Assembly (NCBI RefSeq): GCF_040412085.2 | Contig: NZ_CP115920.1 | Span: forward strand, 372,001 to 436,000 | Source: Vibrio sp. CB1-14 | Lineage (GTDB): Bacteria > Pseudomonadota > Gammaproteobacteria > Enterobacterales > Vibrionaceae | Direction: 5' to 3' | DNA: 64,000 nucleotides | Part shown: positions 17,040 through 25,758 of the stretch, piece by piece | Numbering within the stretch: position 1 is the first letter of the stretch | How the letters are laid out: each line of letters starts with the position of its first letter | Position numbers and translations under genes: made by a program | Notes under the pieces: generated by a model | Databases searched by the model: none | Seen by the model: the letters and a program-made list of their open reading frames with translations, nothing else | Told to the model about the DNA's origin: nothing

Positions 17040-17675
17040 TTATCTGATGTAATTGTTGTCACGAAGGTAATCTACAATCTGTATCGCACATTGTTCGATA
17101 CTTTTTTCGCCACACTTAACGTGTATCTCTGGAGCGTTAGGTTCCTCATAAGCCGATGAGATACCAGTGAAGTTTTTGATTTCGCCGGATCGAGCTTTTT
17201 TATATAAGCCTTTGGGATCTCGAGATTCGCAAACATCAAGAGGGGTATCAATAAAAATCTCAATAAATTGAGACGAGTCAACAAGATCCCTTGCTATCTT
17301 TCTATCGGATGTAAAAGGGGAGATAAAAGCCGTTGATACTATGATACCTGCATCAACGAAAAGTTTTGCAACTTCGCTGACACGGCGAATGTTTTCTACT
17401 CGGTCGTCATCACTAAAGCCTAGGTCACCATTTAAACCATGGCGAACATTATCGCCATCTAGAAGGTACGTTTTGATACCTAGATCAAATAACATCTTGT
17501 CAACCGCGTTTGCGATCGTAGATTTCCCAGAGCCACTAAGCCCTGTAAACCACAAAATAGCTGGCTTTTGATTTAACTGTGTCACGCGCTCTTCATGACT
17601 CACAGAAGCTAAGTGCCAAACGACATCGCTTGACTTTTCATTCTGCGCATTTTTCTCGACATAAGGTGAAGTCAT
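17040..17675 (-). CDS. cysC: Adenylylsulfate (APS) kinase
   Basis: CysC phosphorylates APS to PAPS, the sulfate donor for both assimilation and sulfotransferases. The 211-residue protein has Walker A GLSGSGKST at 45-53, the signature LDGDNVRHGLNGDLGFS at about 77-93, and IDTPLDVCESRDPKGLY. ATG 17675 has AGGA four bases upstream. It is the last gene in the cysD-cysN-transporter-cysC array. Four PAPS-sulfotransferase-like genes within 23 kb give it a second possible client besides cysteine synthesis. Confidence 0.95.
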   Translation of the reverse strand: MTSPYVEKNAQNEKSSDVVWHLASVSHEERVTQLNQKPAILWFTGLSGSGKSTIANAVDKMLFDLGIKTYLLDGDNVRHGLNGDLGFSDDDRVENIRRVSEVAKLFVDAGIIVSTAFISPFTSDRKIARDLVDSSQFIEIFIDTPLDVCESRDPKGLYKKARSGEIKNFTGISSAYEEPNAPEIHVKCGEKSIEQCAIQIVDYLRDNNYIR

Positions 17676-17710
17676 AAATCCTCTAAATAAATGTTAGTAA
17701 GAGCAGGGGT

Positions 17711-17746
17711 TTTTAGCTTTTAGCTGTTAGCTGTTAGCTGCTAGCT
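17711..17746. repeat. TTAGCTG heptamer repeat between cysC and the SLC13 gene
   Basis: Four near-identical TTAGCTG or TTAGCTT units occur in the 79-base gap upstream of cysC. The same heptamer appears at 21241-21280, and a longer AGCT-rich relative fills 19504-19802. Confidence 0.85.
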
Positions 17747-17754
17747 TCCCCAGC

Positions 17755-19467
17755 TCACAACCCATAAACCGTCACAATCCCCAGAATAGCCGTAATCCCA
17801 TACACTATGCTGACAGGGATGCCCACTTTAATAAAATCGATGAGTCGATACTTACCAGCGTTGAAAACCATCAAGTTTGTTTGATAGCCATAGGGGCTAA
17901 TAAAGCTTGCGCTGGCACCAAAAGCAACGGCCATGATAAACGCCATACTATTTGCGCCCATAGCTTCCGCTAAGCCTACAGCCATTGGAAATATGAGTGC
18001 GGCAGCAGCGTTGTTGGTGACCAGTTCGGTTAACCACCATGTGAGCAAATAGACAATGATTAACGCGGTAAGAGCCGTCATTCCAGACAGATAGTTTTCG
18101 ACTACCCCTTCCAGTACATACTGTACGCCGACATTTGTCATCGCTTGAGATAATACCAAGGCAGAAGCAATGATTAACCAAATATCGACGGGAAACCTTC
18201 GGAGCAATTCATTAACGGAGAGGCAGTGGCTTAGAAGCAAAATACCAAGCAAGATGCATAATCCCTTAAACAAGGGAATGAATCCAAATGCTGCAAGCGC
18301 TATAGTAGCAAAGAAACCTAAACAAACTAAAACTTCTTTGCCACCTGTCAGCATGGAGTCAGTTTCAACACCACTCAGGACAATAAAGTTCTTCTGGATA
18401 TTTTGTCTATGGGCAAAGTCAGAACCTACAGCCAGCACAAAAGCGTCGCCTGCTTCTATTTTAACCTCACCGAGCTTTCCAGACACCCTTTGACCGTCTC
18501 GGCGAATAGCGACCACCGCGGCGTCAAATTTAGCGCGAAATCCTGCTTTTTTCAGTGTCTGACCAACGATGTGACTTTCCGGCCGGATAACGACTTCGGT
18601 TAAATTGTCTAACGGGAGGCCATTGTTGTGAGCGAAGGTTTCAAGCCCGTCAAACTGACTAAGCTGCATGACCTTTTGAATATCACCACTAAAAATAAGG
18701 CGATCATTGACCTGTAACACTTCCGTTGGTGACACCGGACTGATTAGCTGGTTTGCACGAACGATCTCGACTAAAAACAGTGATTCCAAATGCCTTAAGC
18801 CATTTTGTTCAATGCTTTTACCAACAAGGTTCGATTTTGGTAACACCTTAGCATCGATAAAGTAGCTTTGGGTCTCTTTAAACTCGCGTTCATGTATCGG
18901 CAGCCAACGGCTACACACCAATAAAGTAACACCACATGAGGCAACCAACATGAGACCAACTTTAGTGAAGTCAAAAAACTGAAGTGAAGGTAATTGAAGA
19001 TCTAAAACTAAGCTGTTGACGATAAGATTGGTTGAGGTACCAACCAGCGTTAACGTTCCGCCAAGAATAGCAGCATAAGACAAAGGAAGAAGCAATTTGC
19101 TTGCAGGATGATAGGGGTTATTCCTAATCGGTGCCAACATGGTAGAAACGACCGCTGTATTGTTCAAAATAGCGGAAGCACCAACAGTAATACCAAAAAG
19201 GCGCAACCAGGTTTGTAAGTAGCTTTGGTGCAACACGCGAACGGCAATTAATCTCAACAATCGAGTCTTTTCCAACGCCAGCGAGCAAAGCATAAGTAAA
19301 ACAAGCGTTAATAAGCCCTGGTTAGACATACTGTTAAGTACATCTTGTGTCGATACTGCACTCGATGCAAAAAGCACCATAAACGCAACACCAAAAACCA
19401 TCGCAGGTCGACTTTGAAATCGAATCAACCCCGCAATAGTTAAAACAAAAACAATAAGAACTAGCAT
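17755..19467 (-). CDS. SLC13/DASS-family permease with two TrkA-C domains, likely sulfate uptake
   Basis: A 570-residue transporter with two membrane halves (about 1-200 and 385-570) flanking two RCK_C/TrkA_C regulatory domains (about 200-375; SLFLVEIVRANQLI and FVLAVGSDFAHRQNI mark their strands). SLC13-type signatures include LNNTAVVSTMLAPI and GTSTNLIVNSLV in the first half and VTNNAAAALIFPMA with SFISPYGYQTN in the second. Its place between cysN and cysC, an order found in other vibrios, supports sulfate as substrate rather than dicarboxylate. It lies 79 bases upstream of cysC. Confidence 0.85.
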   Translation of the reverse strand: MLVLIVFVLTIAGLIRFQSRPAMVFGVAFMVLFASSAVSTQDVLNSMSNQGLLTLVLLMLCSLALEKTRLLRLIAVRVLHQSYLQTWLRLFGITVGASAILNNTAVVSTMLAPIRNNPYHPASKLLLPLSYAAILGGTLTLVGTSTNLIVNSLVLDLQLPSLQFFDFTKVGLMLVASCGVTLLVCSRWLPIHEREFKETQSYFIDAKVLPKSNLVGKSIEQNGLRHLESLFLVEIVRANQLISPVSPTEVLQVNDRLIFSGDIQKVMQLSQFDGLETFAHNNGLPLDNLTEVVIRPESHIVGQTLKKAGFRAKFDAAVVAIRRDGQRVSGKLGEVKIEAGDAFVLAVGSDFAHRQNIQKNFIVLSGVETDSMLTGGKEVLVCLGFFATIALAAFGFIPLFKGLCILLGILLLSHCLSVNELLRRFPVDIWLIIASALVLSQAMTNVGVQYVLEGVVENYLSGMTALTALIIVYLLTWWLTELVTNNAAAALIFPMAVGLAEAMGANSMAFIMAVAFGASASFISPYGYQTNLMVFNAGKYRLIDFIKVGIPVSIVYGITAILGIVTVYGL

Positions 19468-19804
19468 TCAGTTCCCTTAGAAATACAGCAGTAGGAGGAG
19501 GGGGGGGCAGCTATCAGCTATAAGCTTCCAGCTATCAGTTCTCCCAATCACAGGCTCTTACTGAAAGCTGCCAGCTATAAGCTCCCAGCTATCAGTTCCT
19601 CCGTCTCAGGCTCTTACTGAAAGCTTCCAGCTATCAGTTCCCCCAATCACAGGTTCTTACTGAAAGCTGACAGCTACAAGCTTCCAGCTATCAGTTCCCC
19701 CATCTCAGGTTCTTACTGAAAGCTGACAGCTACAAGCTTCCAGCTCCCCTTCTCAGGCTCTGACTGAAAGCTGACAGCTATAAGCTTCCAGCTATAAGCT
19801 CTCC
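19468..19804. repeat. AGCT-rich tandem repeat filling the cysN-SLC13 gap
   Basis: The 337-base gap has no gene. From about 19504 to 19802 it holds five imperfect units anchored by ACTGAAAGCT at 19560, 19616, 19659, 19715 and 19763, so the periods are 56, 43, 56 and 48. A full unit contains GCTGACAGCTATAAGC, TTCCAGCTATCAGTTC, a C-rich run, CAATCACAGG and CTCTT. The shorter units lack one internal AGCT block. The core resembles the simpler TTAGCTG heptamers at the other gaps of this cluster. Unequal slippage would explain the length differences. Confidence 0.85.
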
Positions 19805-21211
19805 CTAAAGCTTTTTCGCTCCCCAATGCGGGAAGTGCTTAGTTACCAGCTTATTCAGTTCAAGCTCAAACTCAGAGTACTGCTCTGGCGCTTTTGCGGC
19901 GATAACCCCTTCAACAGAGCGGCGAATCATACCTGCACCAACAGTGATGTTCGTTAATCGATCAATAATGATAAACGCGCCTGTTGCTCGGTTATCATTG
20001 TAAGCGTCGAAAGCCACTTGCTCGGTAAAGGAAACTTGGCAGTGACCAATTTCGTTGAGCGCCAGTTGGTTCGTCGGTTGTTGTTCCATGGTGTTCACAT
20101 CCACTTTGTAATGAATGTTCTGTATCTCACCAAAGACCGACTTAGCACCGACCTTGATCTCATATTGACGATCAACATGTAGAGGTTCTTCTGCCATCCA
20201 TACAATATCCGCGTCCACCAATTGGCTCGACTCCGGTTGCTCATGAGGGCGTACTAGCATGTCACCACGACTGACGTCGATTTCGTCTTCAAGAGTGATA
20301 GTCACCGCTTGGTTAACGTGAGCTTTTTCAAGTTCACCATCAAAAGTAACAATCGACTTTACCTTGCTTTGTTTGGTTGAAGGCAATGCCATCACTGAGT
20401 CGCCAACACGAATGTCACCAGCGGCAATCGTACCTGCGAAACCGCGGAAATCGAGGTTAGGGCGATTAACATATTGCACAGGGAAGCGGAAGGCCTCGAA
20501 GCCGTCACGATGAATATTCACAGAGTTGAGCAATTTCATCAGTGGAGAGCCAGGGTACCAAGGCATGTTCTCGCTCTCGTTCACGACGTTGTCGCCTTTA
20601 AGAGCAGAAATAGGCACAAAGCGAATGTCTGTAAACTCAAGGTCTTTGGAAAACTCGCGGTAGTCGTCTTTGATTTTCTTGTAAACATCTTGGTCGTAAT
20701 CGACGATATCCATTTTGTTCACAGCTACAACGATGTGTTTAATGCCCAGTAATGAACAAATATAGCTATGACGACGAGTTTGCACTTGAACGCCATGGCG
20801 AGCATCAATCAAAATAATAGCAAGGTCACACGTGGAAGCGCCTGTCGCCATGTTACGAGTATATTGCTCGTGCCCTGGAGTATCAGCAATAATGAATTTA
20901 CGCTGCTCAGTCGAGAAGTAGCGATAAGCCACATCGATGGTAATGCCTTGCTCACGCTCTGATTGCAGACCATCCACTAAGAGTGCTAAGTCAAATTCTT
21001 CGTCAGTGGTATTAAAGCGTTTTGAGTCTTTCTCAATCGCTGACATCTGATCTTCAAAAATCATTTTTGAATCATAAAGCAAACGACCGATTAGAGTCGA
21101 TTTGCCATCGTCAACACTACCACACGTTAAAAAGCGCAGTAGATCTTTGTTTTCATGTACTCGAAGATATTCTTGGATATCTTCAGCAATAAGGTTGGAT
21201 GTGTGTGACAT
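19805..21211 (-). CDS. cysN: Sulfate adenylyltransferase subunit 1 (GTPase)
   Basis: CysN is the regulatory GTPase of ATP sulfurylase; with CysD it makes APS from sulfate and ATP. The 468-residue protein shows the GTPase motifs GSVDDGKST (31-39), [13 protein letters not shown] and NKMD, followed by two EF-Tu-like beta-barrel domains. The start is ATG 21211. It is separated from cysD by an inserted four-helix-bundle gene and repeat tracts, although the two subunits are normally adjacent. Confidence 0.95.
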   Translation of the reverse strand: MSHTSNLIAEDIQEYLRVHENKDLLRFLTCGSVDDGKSTLIGRLLYDSKMIFEDQMSAIEKDSKRFNTTDEEFDLALLVDGLQSEREQGITIDVAYRYFSTEQRKFIIADTPGHEQYTRNMATGASTCDLAIILIDARHGVQVQTRRHSYICSLLGIKHIVVAVNKMDIVDYDQDVYKKIKDDYREFSKDLEFTDIRFVPISALKGDNVVNESENMPWYPGSPLMKLLNSVNIHRDGFEAFRFPVQYVNRPNLDFRGFAGTIAAGDIRVGDSVMALPSTKQSKVKSIVTFDGELEKAHVNQAVTITLEDEIDVSRGDMLVRPHEQPESSQLVDADIVWMAEEPLHVDRQYEIKVGAKSVFGEIQNIHYKVDVNTMEQQPTNQLALNEIGHCQVSFTEQVAFDAYNDNRATGAFIIIDRLTNITVGAGMIRRSVEGVIAAKAPEQYSEFELELNKLVTKHFPHWGAKKL

Positions 21212-21240
21212 TTTTAATTCCTTCTAGAAAAAGAGGCGAT

Positions 21241-21280
21241 AAGCTGTTAGCTGTTAGCTGTTAGCTGTTAGCTGTTAGCT
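21241..21280. repeat. TTAGCTG heptamer tandem repeat upstream of cysN
   Basis: Five perfect seven-base units (GTTAGCT phase) lie in the 63-base gap between the four-helix-bundle gene and cysN, running into the last codons of that gene. Such tracts can change copy number by slippage. Confidence 0.9.
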
Positions 21281-21628
21281 CGCTCCTTCCTGCTTAATAC
21301 TTTTCATTAGCCCCGTCAGCATGGCTGCGATTTCTTTAGTTTCGCGAAGCCATAGGTTTGCAATTTCTTTAGGCAAATAACCTATTTGTGAGCCAATGTA
21401 GATTTGTGTTCTGGCTTCAGCTAGCGATGAACGACTGATTTCTAAAAATCGGATCTTTTCACGATCGCTTGTGCGAGTCATTCCTTCCGCTATGTTACTG
21501 GGTACAGAGAGTCCTGAGCGAGTGAGTTGATTTCTATAACCGAAATCTTTTAGCGTTTCTGTCTCTCTATAAATATTGGCAGAGAGCCTAGTTGCTCTGC
21601 GCCAAACTTCTAGTTTTTCAAAATTCAT
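21275..21628 (-). CDS. Four-helix-bundle protein (23S rRNA intervening-sequence family)
   Basis: A 117-residue protein with the family pattern: FEKLEVWRRATRLS at the N-terminus, SVPSNIAEGMTR at about 41-52, EISRSSLAEARTQI at about 63-76 and a final helix. Members (TIGR02436) were first seen as inserts in 23S rRNA genes and also occur scattered in genomes, often beside short repeats. Their function is unknown. Here it interrupts the cysD-cysN pair in the same direction, flanked by heptamer repeats at 21241-21280 and degenerate AGCT repeats near 21717-21750. This looks like an insertion that kept the operon readable. Confidence 0.88.
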   Translation of the reverse strand: MNFEKLEVWRRATRLSANIYRETETLKDFGYRNQLTRSGLSVPSNIAEGMTRTSDREKIRFLEISRSSLAEARTQIYIGSQIGYLPKEIANLWLRETKEIAAMLTGLMKSIKQEGAS

Positions 21629-21751
21629 ATGACCCCCTAGGTCTAATGAAAAAAGAATAACTAGTCGGACTCGAACGACCTTCGCAAACTTTGATGTTTA
21701 CGACTAACTTCACACAGCTGTCAGCTAAAAGCTACGAACTTTCAGCTACTC

Positions 21752-22660
21752 TTAGAAGTAGCCTTCCATCTTCTTCTTCTCCATCGAACCAGCTGAATCA
21801 TGGTCAATCATCCGGCCTTGGCGTTCCGAAGTGGTGCATAGCAACATCTCTTGAATGATTTCTGGCAATGTTTTTGCTTCAGATTCAACGGCTCCGGTGA
21901 GTGGGTAGCAGCCTAAAGTGCGGAAGCGAACCATCTTCATTTCTGGTACTTCGCCTTCTTCTAGTGGCATGCGATCATCATCGACCATAATCAGGGTGCC
22001 ATCGCGCTCCACAACAGGGCGTGGTGCAGAAAGGTATAGAGGGACAATTTCAATGTTTTCTAGGTAGATGTATTGCCAAATATCTAGCTCGGTCCAGTTT
22101 GACAGAGGGAACACACGAATGCTTTCGCCTTTCTCTACTTTTGAGTTGTAGATGTTCCAAAGCTCAGGGCGTTGGTTTTTAGGATCCCAGCGGTGGTTTT
22201 TATCGCGGAACGAGTAAACACGTTCTTTGGCTCGAGATTTTTCTTCATCACGACGGGCACCACCAAAAGCGGCGTCAAAGCCATACTTATCTAATGCCTG
22301 CTTTAAACCTTGGGTTTTCATAATATCGGTATGCTTAGAACTGCCGTGTGTAAACGGACCGACACCCATGGCCAAGCCTTCCGGGTTTTTGTGCACGATC
22401 AAATCAAAGTCATACTCGCTCGCTAGACGATCACGAAACTCGATCATCTCCTTGAATTTCCAATCAGTATCAACATGCATGAGCGGGAAAGGGATTTTAC
22501 CTGGGTAAAAGGCTTTACGCGCGAGATGAAGCAGTACTGAAGAGTCTTTGCCGATAGAGTAAAGCATGACAGGGTTGTCAAATTCAGCGGCGACTTCGCG
22601 CATAATCTGAATTGACTCGGCTTCTAACGCCTTTAGGTGTGTAAGTCTGTTGTTATCCAT
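21752..22660 (-). CDS. cysD: Sulfate adenylyltransferase subunit 2
   Basis: CysD is the catalytic ATP-pyrophosphatase subunit of ATP sulfurylase. The 302-residue protein has the PP-loop SIGKDSS at 35-41, HVDTDWKF at about 83-90, [15 protein letters not shown] at about 134-148 and the C-terminal GRMIDHD. Length and N-terminus are standard. It is the first gene of the sulfate-activation array, 117 bases downstream of the ABC ATPase gene, so it may have its own promoter or read through from the ops-controlled operon. Confidence 0.95.
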   Translation of the reverse strand: MDNNRLTHLKALEAESIQIMREVAAEFDNPVMLYSIGKDSSVLLHLARKAFYPGKIPFPLMHVDTDWKFKEMIEFRDRLASEYDFDLIVHKNPEGLAMGVGPFTHGSSKHTDIMKTQGLKQALDKYGFDAAFGGARRDEEKSRAKERVYSFRDKNHRWDPKNQRPELWNIYNSKVEKGESIRVFPLSNWTELDIWQYIYLENIEIVPLYLSAPRPVVERDGTLIMVDDDRMPLEEGEVPEMKMVRFRTLGCYPLTGAVESEAKTLPEIIQEMLLCTTSERQGRMIDHDSAGSMEKKKMEGYF

Positions 22661-22777
22661 AGTTTGTCTCTGTGCTAAAGGTCGTAACCTGTTTGCATTC
22701 CTTCTTAGTTTTCTAGCCAGTAGCTATCATAAAATGGACTTGATAATAAGTCGAGAGAGTAGTGATAGTGAAAGCTA

Positions 22778-23428
22778 CTATAAACTGCTATAAACATCCA
22801 AAGCTTGTTCGAGATCTTCGAAGTATTGCAATTGGCCTTGATGCAGTATCACAGCGCTATCACAAAATTGCCGTATTTCTTTCATATCATGGCTTACCAT
22901 AATCACATTAGCTGTTCGAGACTTGTCTAACAGCGCTTGTTTAGCCTTGCGTTTAAATTTGGGATCCCCGACAGAGGTAGCTTCATCAATTAGGTACACG
23001 TCAAAGTCAATGGCGATGCAGCAACCAAACGCTAAGCGAGAGCGCATACCACTAGAGTAGCTTTTGACGGGTAGATCGTATTTGATGCCCAGCTCTGCAA
23101 AGTCTCTTACCTTTTCCTCGTACTCAGCTAAGTTCTTCACACCATTGACTCGGCCTATAAAACGGGTGTTTTCCCGCCCAGTCATTTGTGGATGAATACC
23201 CGTCGCGAGAGCAACTGGCCAAGAAATAGATTTATTGGTGACGACCTTACCTTTATTGGGATACTCACTACCTGCCAGTATCCTGAAGAGCGTTGACTTG
23301 CCAGCGCCGTTCGAGCCTAGGATGGCAATGTTTTTGTTGCTTGGAAAGGTGAAGTTTAGATTTTCAAAAATATACTGGTTACCAAGTTCAGAAGGGTAGA
23401 ACTTGGTAAGGTTACTGGCCTTTATCAT
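22778..23428 (-). CDS. KpsT/Wzt-type ABC transporter ATP-binding protein (polysaccharide export)
   Basis: A 216-residue ATPase with Walker A LGSNGAGKST (37-46), signature YSSGMRSRLAFG at about 124-135 and Walker B VYLIDEATSVGD at about 145-156. The MRSRLAFG and DEATSVGD forms are typical of KpsT/BexA/CtrD ATPases of group 2/3 capsule exporters. It lacks the long C-terminal glycan-binding domain of Wzt O-antigen ATPases. The start overlaps the upstream sulfotransferase-like gene by 17 bases. No KpsM/Wzm permease, KpsE/KpsD or Kdo-linker genes occur in the window, so its partner must be encoded elsewhere or be lost. Confidence 0.85.
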   Translation of the reverse strand: MIKASNLTKFYPSELGNQYIFENLNFTFPSNKNIAILGSNGAGKSTLFRILAGSEYPNKGKVVTNKSISWPVALATGIHPQMTGRENTRFIGRVNGVKNLAEYEEKVRDFAELGIKYDLPVKSYSSGMRSRLAFGCCIAIDFDVYLIDEATSVGDPKFKRKAKQALLDKSRTANVIMVSHDMKEIRQFCDSAVILHQGQLQYFEDLEQALDVYSSL

Positions 23429-24575
23429 ATTTACCCTTTTTACTTGCTTTCACTCTAATGGCTTTGATTATTGAACGCAGTGGAACTCCGAATTTGACTG
23501 TTATTATCAAAAGTATGAGTTGAACCGTGGTTTTTGGATAAGTACGTATGGTTTCGCGGGCTAGGCATCTCAAGTAGTCTAGGGAAATATTTCGACACTC
23601 ATCACTAACGATTATTAGGTGTTTGCAAGTACTCTTGAAGTCTAATCTTTTCCAGCAATACTCTGCAGGTAATGCTTCTCTCAACAGTTCCTTCTCTTTT
23701 AAAATGTGCTTTTTGTTTTCAAATGCTTTTATGTAACCAATATGCCTAAGGTTTAGCTTGAACTTATCACCGTTAATCAAGGATAGTAGGTGGATGTTTT
23801 TTTGGTATTCGCTCCCTGATAAGGGTACATCTTGGTATAGACTAGATGAGGAAATGTAATTTTGAATAAGTTCATAGGATTGAGCGCTCAAGCTTTCGTT
23901 ACTGATTTTCACTGCTTTGAAAGAGTGTTTGTAACCTACCACTTTTTCTAAAAAGTAGTGCTCTAAGCCACGCCTGTATTTACAAGCCTTCTCAAAACTA
24001 TGTTCAGTAATTTTCGATTGAGGAAAAATTCGCTTTAGAGCATCGATGCGTAAGTAGTCATTGCTCATATCGCTTGCACTTAACCCTTCAAAGATATGGT
24101 GCTCTAACGTTCCACCTTTTAGGCGTTCTTGAACGACGCTGGTAATATAATTATCAACTTTTCTTTTGAAATAATGAAACTCAAAAGTTGCTCTTTTATC
24201 CGAGTTAGACTCAATCACCGTTTTGAACCTTTGAAGGTGATTTGCGTCTAAGTTTGAAATGCCCTCAGCGGATATAAGTAGGGTATCACATTTTTCAGAC
24301 ATTTCCCTTAGGGTAGCAATGTTATGCATGTTTGATAATGATATAATCTTGTTGTCAATCTGATTTCTTATGTTTAAGTGATAGCCGGAAGGGTTGTTAC
24401 TTACCAGGTTAATTATAGGCCAAGATTGGTTTGCAGGTTTAAATCTATCGACTTCAAATTTTGGGTACGCAATACCAAAATTTAGCAATGCATCATAATT
24501 AACAAATAATGTTCTTTGAATTGAGGTAGTGCCAGTTTTGTGTAGCCCCAGGTGAACAATTATATGTTTGAACAA
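23412..24575 (-). CDS. Sulfotransferase-like P-loop protein A
   Basis: A 387-residue cytoplasmic protein. HLGLHKTGTTSIQ at residues 8-20 is the PAPS 5'-phosphosulfate loop form (HIGxxKTGTTS) found in polysaccharide-locus sulfotransferases. FHYFKRKVDNYITSVVQ at about 132-148 sits where the 3'-phosphate-binding Arg and Ser strand is expected. The remaining 200 residues match nothing I recognise. It lies between a GT61 gene and the ABC ATPase, in a more AT-rich stretch than its neighbours. It probably sulfates a sugar or polymer in the cytoplasm, but activity and substrate are inferred. Confidence 0.65.
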   Translation of the reverse strand: MFKHIIVHLGLHKTGTTSIQRTLFVNYDALLNFGIAYPKFEVDRFKPANQSWPIINLVSNNPSGYHLNIRNQIDNKIISLSNMHNIATLREMSEKCDTLLISAEGISNLDANHLQRFKTVIESNSDKRATFEFHYFKRKVDNYITSVVQERLKGGTLEHHIFEGLSASDMSNDYLRIDALKRIFPQSKITEHSFEKACKYRRGLEHYFLEKVVGYKHSFKAVKISNESLSAQSYELIQNYISSSSLYQDVPLSGSEYQKNIHLLSLINGDKFKLNLRHIGYIKAFENKKHILKEKELLREALPAEYCWKRLDFKSTCKHLIIVSDECRNISLDYLRCLARETIRTYPKTTVQLILLIITVKFGVPLRSIIKAIRVKASKKGKYDKGQ

Positions 24576-24588
24576 AGACAGCCTCCAA

Positions 24589-25758
24589 TTACAGGTGTGT
24601 AGTTAACTTTTCGTCTAGTTTGTCAATGTCTACTTTCCACTTTATGCTGTCTTTTTCTACTTTTGTTAGTTCGTCAGAAGCAAAGTAAGCTAAGCTTTTG
24701 TGGCCAGATATTAGGTTGGCATTTATTTGATGATTCAAGCCTGGATTATATATTGTTGCAGGTAAGCAAGTTAAACCTAATGTAGTAGCATGATGGGGGA
24801 TGAAAAATGAATTTAGCAAGCCAGAGCCTGGAGTTCCAGCTATAAACGTTGTATCGGATAGGATTGATTGTACTTCAGATTGCGTAAGTGTTTCTGGAGC
24901 TACTATGTCAAAACCTATATCTCTAAAATAATGCTCTACTTCAGATTCATTTTCTATTGCTCTACCTTGTACGGGGTTATTTAAGAGTTTTCTAGTTATA
25001 TAAACCTTGCGACATTGACCCTGCTTTGAATGGTGGTTTCTTGATAGTAATCCATTAAGATGACTACAAACGTGTTTCGATTCATCGGCAAAGTAGCAGT
25101 TGCCATCACTAATTGAGACTGTAGTTTCAGGGACTATGATTCTCTCAAATGTGGTTGGCTTTCTTACGAATATAATATTTTCTCTTCTTATCCCTAATGC
25201 ATTCAAGTACTCGGTAAGATTAGAAGAAAAGAATCTATTTTCACTTTCTAGAGAAAAGTTTTTATAAACATGAAAAACAAACTTAGTGTCAACTTCTAAT
25301 AAGTTCGGTTTTTTCATAGCAAGCCAGAATCGAGTAAGCGACTCCAGGAAAAAATGGCCATAATGAGGATTTAGAAGCCCCATATAGTAATGGTTTCCGG
25401 TCAATCTTAGGCTTGGTAGGTTTCTTTTAAATGGATAAACTGGCAATTGGTTATGGTCTTTATATCCTTTTAAAACGGGTTTGTAGTGATCGGCGATAAG
25501 AATTGGGTTGAGATGTTTATCATAGCCGAGGTGCTCCATGAAACCATTTGCGGGAATGTGATAGGACTCACTAAATGGTAGAAAAAGTGCATTCTCTTCT
25601 ATTTGGTACCTTGGTGTAAATTTGGTAAATGTAGATTGATATAAACGCGTATCGCTGATATCTGAACCACATATCGGAGTAATATGGTCTTTAAGTTTTA
25701 GAGAGTAATCATGCTTTACTCTTCGAGCCACAGGATCTTGGTAGTTCATTTCAATCAT
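24589..25758 (-). CDS. GT61-family (DUF563) glycosyltransferase A
   Basis: A 389-residue protein with the family hallmark NPHYGHFFLES at about 130-140 and a C-terminal GTPGSGLLNSFFIP near 313-326, which parallels the G(S/T)xGSxLxN donor region of GT61 enzymes. GT61 members include xylosyl-, arabinosyl- and bacterial capsule transferases. It overlaps sulfotransferase-like gene B by ATGA. A paralogue lies at 40083-41057. The linkage formed is unknown. Confidence 0.8.
   Translation of the reverse strand: MIEMNYQDPVARRVKHDYSLKLKDHITPICGSDISDTRLYQSTFTKFTPRYQIEENALFLPFSESYHIPANGFMEHLGYDKHLNPILIADHYKPVLKGYKDHNQLPVYPFKRNLPSLRLTGNHYYMGLLNPHYGHFFLESLTRFWLAMKKPNLLEVDTKFVFHVYKNFSLESENRFFSSNLTEYLNALGIRRENIIFVRKPTTFERIIVPETTVSISDGNCYFADESKHVCSHLNGLLSRNHHSKQGQCRKVYITRKLLNNPVQGRAIENESEVEHYFRDIGFDIVAPETLTQSEVQSILSDTTFIAGTPGSGLLNSFFIPHHATTLGLTCLPATIYNPGLNHQINANLISGHKSLAYFASDELTKVEKDSIKWKVDIDKLDEKLTTHL

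Noticed and set aside
19504..19802. CRISPR-like appearance of the tandem repeat in the cysN-SLC13 gap
   Set aside because: The units are adjacent without unique spacers, vary in length through internal loss, and no cas gene is nearby.
21655..21710. tRNA-like fragment (GTTCGAGTCC next to CGACTA on the reverse strand)
   Set aside because: Only a T-arm-like piece is present; no anticodon or D arm can be folded. It may be an insertion scar but cannot be called a tRNA.
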